Of a DNA stretch of 64,000 nucleotides, positions 61,205 through 64,000 are shown piece after piece. The notes beneath the pieces were generated by a model. It was not told the origin of the DNA and did no database searches. It saw only the letters and a program-made list of their open reading frames with translations. The stretch comes from Deltaproteobacteria bacterium HGW-Deltaproteobacteria-2 (GTDB taxonomy: Bacteria; Desulfobacterota; Syntrophia; Syntrophales; Smithellaceae). The stretch is from the NCBI GenBank assembly GCA_002840505.1, contig PHBC01000005.1:124001-188000 (forward strand), in the 5' to 3' direction. Position 1 is the first letter of the stretch; each line of letters opens with the position of its first letter. A program made the translations under genes and the position numbers.

Positions 61205-62224
61205 TTATTTTGTTGATCCCACAACAAAAACCTGTTTGCCCGAAGCGTGGCGGTTATAATGCACGAAAAGGGTGGATGGTTTTTCCCTAAGCGCCCGGGC
61301 TATGCCAAAAGCAGCTGCCGTTGAGTGAATTCCGCAGCAAGGCAGATAATCTTCAATCGCCCATCCGTCACTTTTCCAGAGGTCTGTTTCTGTTTTGTTA
61401 ATGCGGAAACCGGGCAATAGAATTCGATTTTTTTTACGTCCGTTGCCGTCTGAAAGAGATGCCGTGGAAATAATCTCTTCGCAATGTTTTAAAATATCGT
61501 TGTTTTTGGAACAATTTTCCGACGCAATAATTTTATTTCCGAATTCCACTGCCAGAATATTGCCGATATTTATTTCTGAGTCCTTGCCCAGCAAAAGCCA
61601 GGAGCTGCCTTCCCCCATGGGCATTTTACGGGAATTGCCGCAATTCAGGTTTACACGTTCGCGGTATTCTTCAACAGTAGGAGTAAAGATATCGCACCCG
61701 CCGACCAAGGCCAATTCTATTTCCCCGCTTTCCAAATAGCTTTGTGCCAGCCAGAGAGCCGATTCAAAGGATAATTCTTCCTGAGAAATGGTGAGCACCG
61801 TTCCCGTAACTTCGCAAATTTTTGCCAGAACAAATGCGGCGGCGTTGCTGACCGAATTGGCGAACTGATTGGGGCTGGGGAATCCTCCGCCGTGCTTGAA
61901 CACTTCCGTAATAAACGGCAGAATCTCGTCGACGTTTCCCAATCCCGTCGCCAGAAAGATTCCGGTTTTCCGGCCTTTCAGATAATCGAGCGAAACTTGC
62001 TGCAGGCAGGCCAGTCCCCCGCAGGCCACCATTTTGATGAAACGTCCGGCGCGGCGCATCGGCTGCCCCATGACTTCGTTCACCAGACCATCGGCATTAA
62101 GGGGTAGTTCGCTTTCTTCCCAAAGCGCATCGCGATTGGGCATCAGCGGCGGGCCGATATAACTCGCCGCGATCACCGGCATGGCCGCTGTAGATTTATT
62201 TTGTCTGATATTTTCCATATTCAT
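61205..62224 (-). CDS. Ketosynthase-like protein lacking the active-site Cys (chain-length-factor-like)
   Basis: 339 residues from ATG 62224; the frame is open to 62365 but the first 47 residues (including LDSRLRGND) are translated repeat sequence. The thiolase-like fold motifs FLATGLGNVDE, ALVGGCD and a GIHSTAAAFGIARAL block (equivalent to GHTLGAAGAVE) are visible. At the nucleophile position the segment reads LTISQEELSF, with no Cys, and the HGTGT motif is missing. Proteins of this kind pair with an intact ketosynthase as chain-length factor or are scaffold subunits. An intact ketosynthase lies upstream in the same direction. Confidence 0.78.
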   Translation of the reverse strand: MNMENIRQNKSTAAMPVIAASYIGPPLMPNRDALWEESELPLNADGLVNEVMGQPMRRAGRFIKMVACGGLACLQQVSLDYLKGRKTGIFLATGLGNVDEILPFITEVFKHGGGFPSPNQFANSVSNAAAFVLAKICEVTGTVLTISQEELSFESALWLAQSYLESGEIELALVGGCDIFTPTVEEYRERVNLNCGNSRKMPMGEGSSWLLLGKDSEINIGNILAVEFGNKIIASENCSKNNDILKHCEEIISTASLSDGNGRKKNRILLPGFRINKTETDLWKSDGWAIEDYLPCCGIHSTAAAFGIARALREKPSTLFVHYNRHASGKQVFVVGSTK

Positions 62225-62232
62225 AATTTTTT

Positions 62233-62260
62233 TGTCATTCCCGCGCAGGCGGGAATCCAG
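62233..62260. repeat. TGTCATTCCCGCGCAGGCGG-type palindromic repeat, left copy
   Basis: A 28-base element of form TGTCATTCCCGC ... GCGGGAATCCAG. It is a hairpin-forming repeat of a type scattered through many genomes. The inverted partner is at 62580-62607; the pair flanks the small membrane protein gene. Confidence 0.8.
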
Positions 62261-62267
62261 TTTGTAA

Positions 62268-62561
62268 TTAAATAGAATTATTTCCTTTTCGCCTTTTATC
62301 TTTTTTTCGGAATAAATTATTAAACCAGCTAAAGTCGATGGAAGCATAGTAATCATTTCCATCATTCTTCTTAATTACATTTCCAAAGAAAAACTTTAAC
62401 GGCCAGTTATTGCCTCGCCAAGCATACATTCCAAATAACGCGGCAAGCGCAAGTACTAATATGGAATCAGTCCAATTACCTACTATTATTGAATTTAATA
62501 TGTATCCCCAAGTAAGGAAGACCGCCAAAATCCCGGACAGTATTCGCCACTGTTTATTCAT
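62268..62561 (-). CDS. Small hypothetical membrane protein (97 aa)
   Basis: 97 residues with two hydrophobic segments (about 7-25 and 31-49), then a polar, basic tail with RKKDKRRKG. No family is recognised. It sits alone in a 319-base interval bracketed by inverted copies of the same repeat and separates the two ketosynthase genes, so it may be an inserted cassette rather than part of the lipid pathway. Confidence 0.55.
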   Translation of the reverse strand: MNKQWRILSGILAVFLTWGYILNSIIVGNWTDSILVLALAALFGMYAWRGNNWPLKFFFGNVIKKNDGNDYYASIDFSWFNNLFRKKDKRRKGNNSI

Positions 62562-62579
62562 AGATCATCCTTTTCGTTT

Positions 62580-62607
62580 CTGGATTCCCGTCTGCGCGGG
62601 AATGACA
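62580..62607. repeat. CTGGATTCCCGTCTGCGCGG-type palindromic repeat, right copy
   Basis: The inverted counterpart of the repeat at 62233-62260 (GGATTCCCG ... CGGGAATGACA), with two to three differences in the loop. The two copies face each other across the small membrane protein gene, in the arrangement of REP doublets. Confidence 0.8.
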
Positions 62608-62647
62608 GGCGAGTGTTATTCCCGTCCATACACAATGACATCGTTTT

Positions 62648-62687
62648 AAGATTGCCACGTCCCGACAAGTCGGGACTCGCAATGACA
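62648..62687. repeat. TCATTGCGAG/GGCAATCTT-type repeat
   Basis: On the minus strand TGTCATTGCGAG precedes the palindrome GTCCCGACTTGTCGGGAC and then GTGGCAATCTT. This framework is a widespread intergenic repeat in several phyla. The inner palindrome resembles ATCCCGACAAGTCGGGAT at 43316-43333, where it lies next to the mobile-like element copy 2. Confidence 0.7.
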
Positions 62688-62696
62688 TTTCCTATT

Positions 62697-63857
62697 TCAT
62701 TCCTTGATAATCAAATAACTCGAGCATGTTCCGCCGAAGCCGAAAAATGTAAACAGATAAGCTCCGTCATGCGCTGCGATGTTTGTCTGAGAAGGCGCGA
62801 AACCAATTTCCGGATCAATTTCGGTAAAGCCGAAACTGCGCGGGATAAATCCTTCTTCACAGCAGGAAAGCCATGTGGCTGTTTCCACCGCGCCTGCCGC
62901 GCCCAGCGTGTGGCCTATAGCTCCTTTGAGGGAAACCACCGGAGGAAGTCTTTCTCCAAAAAGTTTGACCAGACCTCTTCCCTCGGAAAGATCATTGTCT
63001 CTTGTGCCTGTGCCGTGGGCCTTAATGGCCACGACATCGTCGGCGGATATGCACGCAGATGTTAATGTTTGTTGAACTACCTCGCTAACAGTTACTCCAT
63101 CAATTCCCGCGGAAGTCATACTTTTGATGTCGTTGTACTGATAGCCGCCGGCAAATTTATATTTTGAGGGAGATGATTTATCCGCATCCAGAATAACAAC
63201 GGCGGCGGCTTCACCGATTTGCATGCCGGCACGGGTCGCGCAAAAAGGCCGGCATTGGTCGTAATCAAACAGGAGCAGGCTGGCAAATCCATGCAGGGTC
63301 ATGTTCAGTAGCGGTTCAAAGCCGACAACTATCGCGCGGCGGATTTTTTTTCGCTGGATAAGATCGGCAGCAACAACCAGAGCATGCGAGCTCGAAACAC
63401 AGGCCATACTGAAGGTCAGCGCCATGCCAGTGATGCCATATTTATTGACGATTAAATCGGCCACCTCGCCAGGGCCGCGGTTGCGGCACGATATAGCCGG
63501 TGATTCCTTATCCGGATTTTTACGGACAGCTTCGGTAAATTCATATTCGTTGCGGATAAAAAGACCGCCTGTCGTGCCCACCAGCACACTGGATTCGGCA
63601 ATTTCCTCCGCGGAAAGATTCGCCCGCGTAAAAGCTTCCGTAAGCGCGCTCTCCAGCATGGCCATGGATTTATCGAAAGGATTGCCGGAATAGGAAACTT
63701 CGAAAGCCTTATATTCGCGGTTGATTAAATGAGAGGAGACGCCTGCCGCTGCCGGAGGTGCTTTTCCCGCGATTAAATTACATGCTGAATCAGGAGCGCT
63801 CCACCCCAGTGAAGTTACAGCACCCCAGCCACGCACATAAATATCCCCATTGGTCAT
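62697..63857 (-). CDS. Beta-ketoacyl-ACP synthase family protein (intact active site)
   Basis: 386 residues. Catalytic triad complete: Cys153 in SMACVSSSHAL, His281 in KAHGTGTRDND and His316 in GAIGHTLGAAGAVE. FabF/KASII-like, catalysing decarboxylative condensation of malonyl-ACP with an acyl chain. The start overlaps the stop of the upstream acyl carrier protein by four bases (ATGA), so the two are coupled. Together with the downstream Cys-less ketosynthase-like protein it resembles the KS/chain-length-factor pairs of aryl polyene or type II polyketide clusters. Confidence 0.9.
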   Translation of the reverse strand: MTNGDIYVRGWGAVTSLGWSAPDSACNLIAGKAPPAAAGVSSHLINREYKAFEVSYSGNPFDKSMAMLESALTEAFTRANLSAEEIAESSVLVGTTGGLFIRNEYEFTEAVRKNPDKESPAISCRNRGPGEVADLIVNKYGITGMALTFSMACVSSSHALVVAADLIQRKKIRRAIVVGFEPLLNMTLHGFASLLLFDYDQCRPFCATRAGMQIGEAAAVVILDADKSSPSKYKFAGGYQYNDIKSMTSAGIDGVTVSEVVQQTLTSACISADDVVAIKAHGTGTRDNDLSEGRGLVKLFGERLPPVVSLKGAIGHTLGAAGAVETATWLSCCEEGFIPRSFGFTEIDPEIGFAPSQTNIAAHDGAYLFTFFGFGGTCSSYLIIKE

Positions 63858-64000
63858 CTTTTAACCTTCGGTGCGTCGATGATAAAATCGGCCAGCGAGT
63901 CAAACGATTGCATCGCTTTGGCCGCCGTCGAGGCGTTTTTCAGTTCCACGCCGAACTCAAATCTTATTTCCATGGCGATTTCCATGGCGTCGAGACTATC
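63854..64000 (-). CDS. Acyl carrier protein, C-terminal part
   Basis: The last 48 residues of an acyl carrier protein whose start lies beyond the window. The phosphopantetheine site DSLD with its Ser is at the window edge, followed by AMEIAMEIRFEFGVEL, typical of helix II of ACP, and a C-terminal FDSLADFI helix. It carries the acyl chain to the ketosynthase encoded directly downstream, whose start codon overlaps its stop. Confidence 0.85.
   Translation of the reverse strand, partial: DSLDAMEIAMEIRFEFGVELKNASTAAKAMQSFDSLADFIIDAPKVKR

Overview
The window reads as a chromosome segment of an anaerobic Desulfobacterota bacterium (former Deltaproteobacteria), most likely Syntrophales or a close relative. 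This is inferred from gene content only: a four-subunit pyruvate-type ferredoxin oxidoreductase next to a NuoEFG-like NADH module, ADP-forming acyl-CoA synthetases, a CoA-transferase fused to an acetyltransferase, an acyl-CoA degradation operon, a TRAP transporter with a TatT lipoprotein, and many short palindromic repeats. No plasmid or phage backbone is visible.

Layout. 1-6.6 kb: end of a DUF2238 membrane protein, a glycine-rich RRM protein, a NodIJ-type ABC exporter, an AT-rich Fic gene that looks acquired, a tiny lysine-rich protein and a beta-CASP nuclease. 6.8-11.7 kb: information-processing block with tadA, two tRNA-Ser genes, msrB-msrA, the SRP RNA, and dnaX-ybaB-recR. 11.9-12.8 kb: a small membrane protein and a decayed class I fumarate hydratase beta gene interrupted by a short repeat element. 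12.9-19.0 kb: porCDAB-like genes followed by NuoE, NuoF and NuoG-N-terminus-like genes, suggesting a route between 2-oxoacid oxidation, ferredoxin and NAD(H). 19.3-25.5 kb: a universal stress protein and a TRAP transporter with two tandem DctP paralogues, DctQ, DctM and TatT.

25.6-30.5 kb (minus): a membrane spermidine-synthase-like protein, a fused Memo-AMMECR1 protein with a lipoprotein-type signal, and the partner radical SAM enzyme with a twin-arginine signal. All three appear to act at or outside the membrane, which makes this the best candidate in the window for an undescribed system. 30.7-34.9 kb: ADP-forming acyl-CoA synthetase and CoA-transferase-GNAT fusion. 34.9-43.1 kb (minus): a seven-gene acyl-CoA operon (thiolase, nitroreductase, ferredoxin, acyl-CoA ligase, two acyl-CoA dehydrogenases of which one lacks the catalytic Glu, SDR) facing a FadR/GntR-type regulator across a perfect palindrome. 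44.2-50.1 kb (minus): GNAT, two alpha/beta hydrolases, ferredoxin-nitroreductase, a zinc-ribbon protein and a GIY-YIG-kinase fusion.

50.7-57.9 kb: acetyl-CoA synthetase, a convergent acyl-CoA-synthetase-GNAT protein that may be its lysine acetyltransferase, and a NarL-type two-component pair. 58.0-59.6 kb: an ankyrin-repeat gene lying between a tRNA-Arg 3'-end fragment and an intact tRNA-Arg, like an integration scar. 59.6-64 kb (minus): a B12-binding radical SAM protein, a ketosynthase-like protein without the active-site Cys, a small membrane protein bracketed by inverted repeats, an intact ketosynthase and the end of an acyl carrier protein, resembling part of a type II fatty acid/polyketide-like cluster that continues beyond the window.
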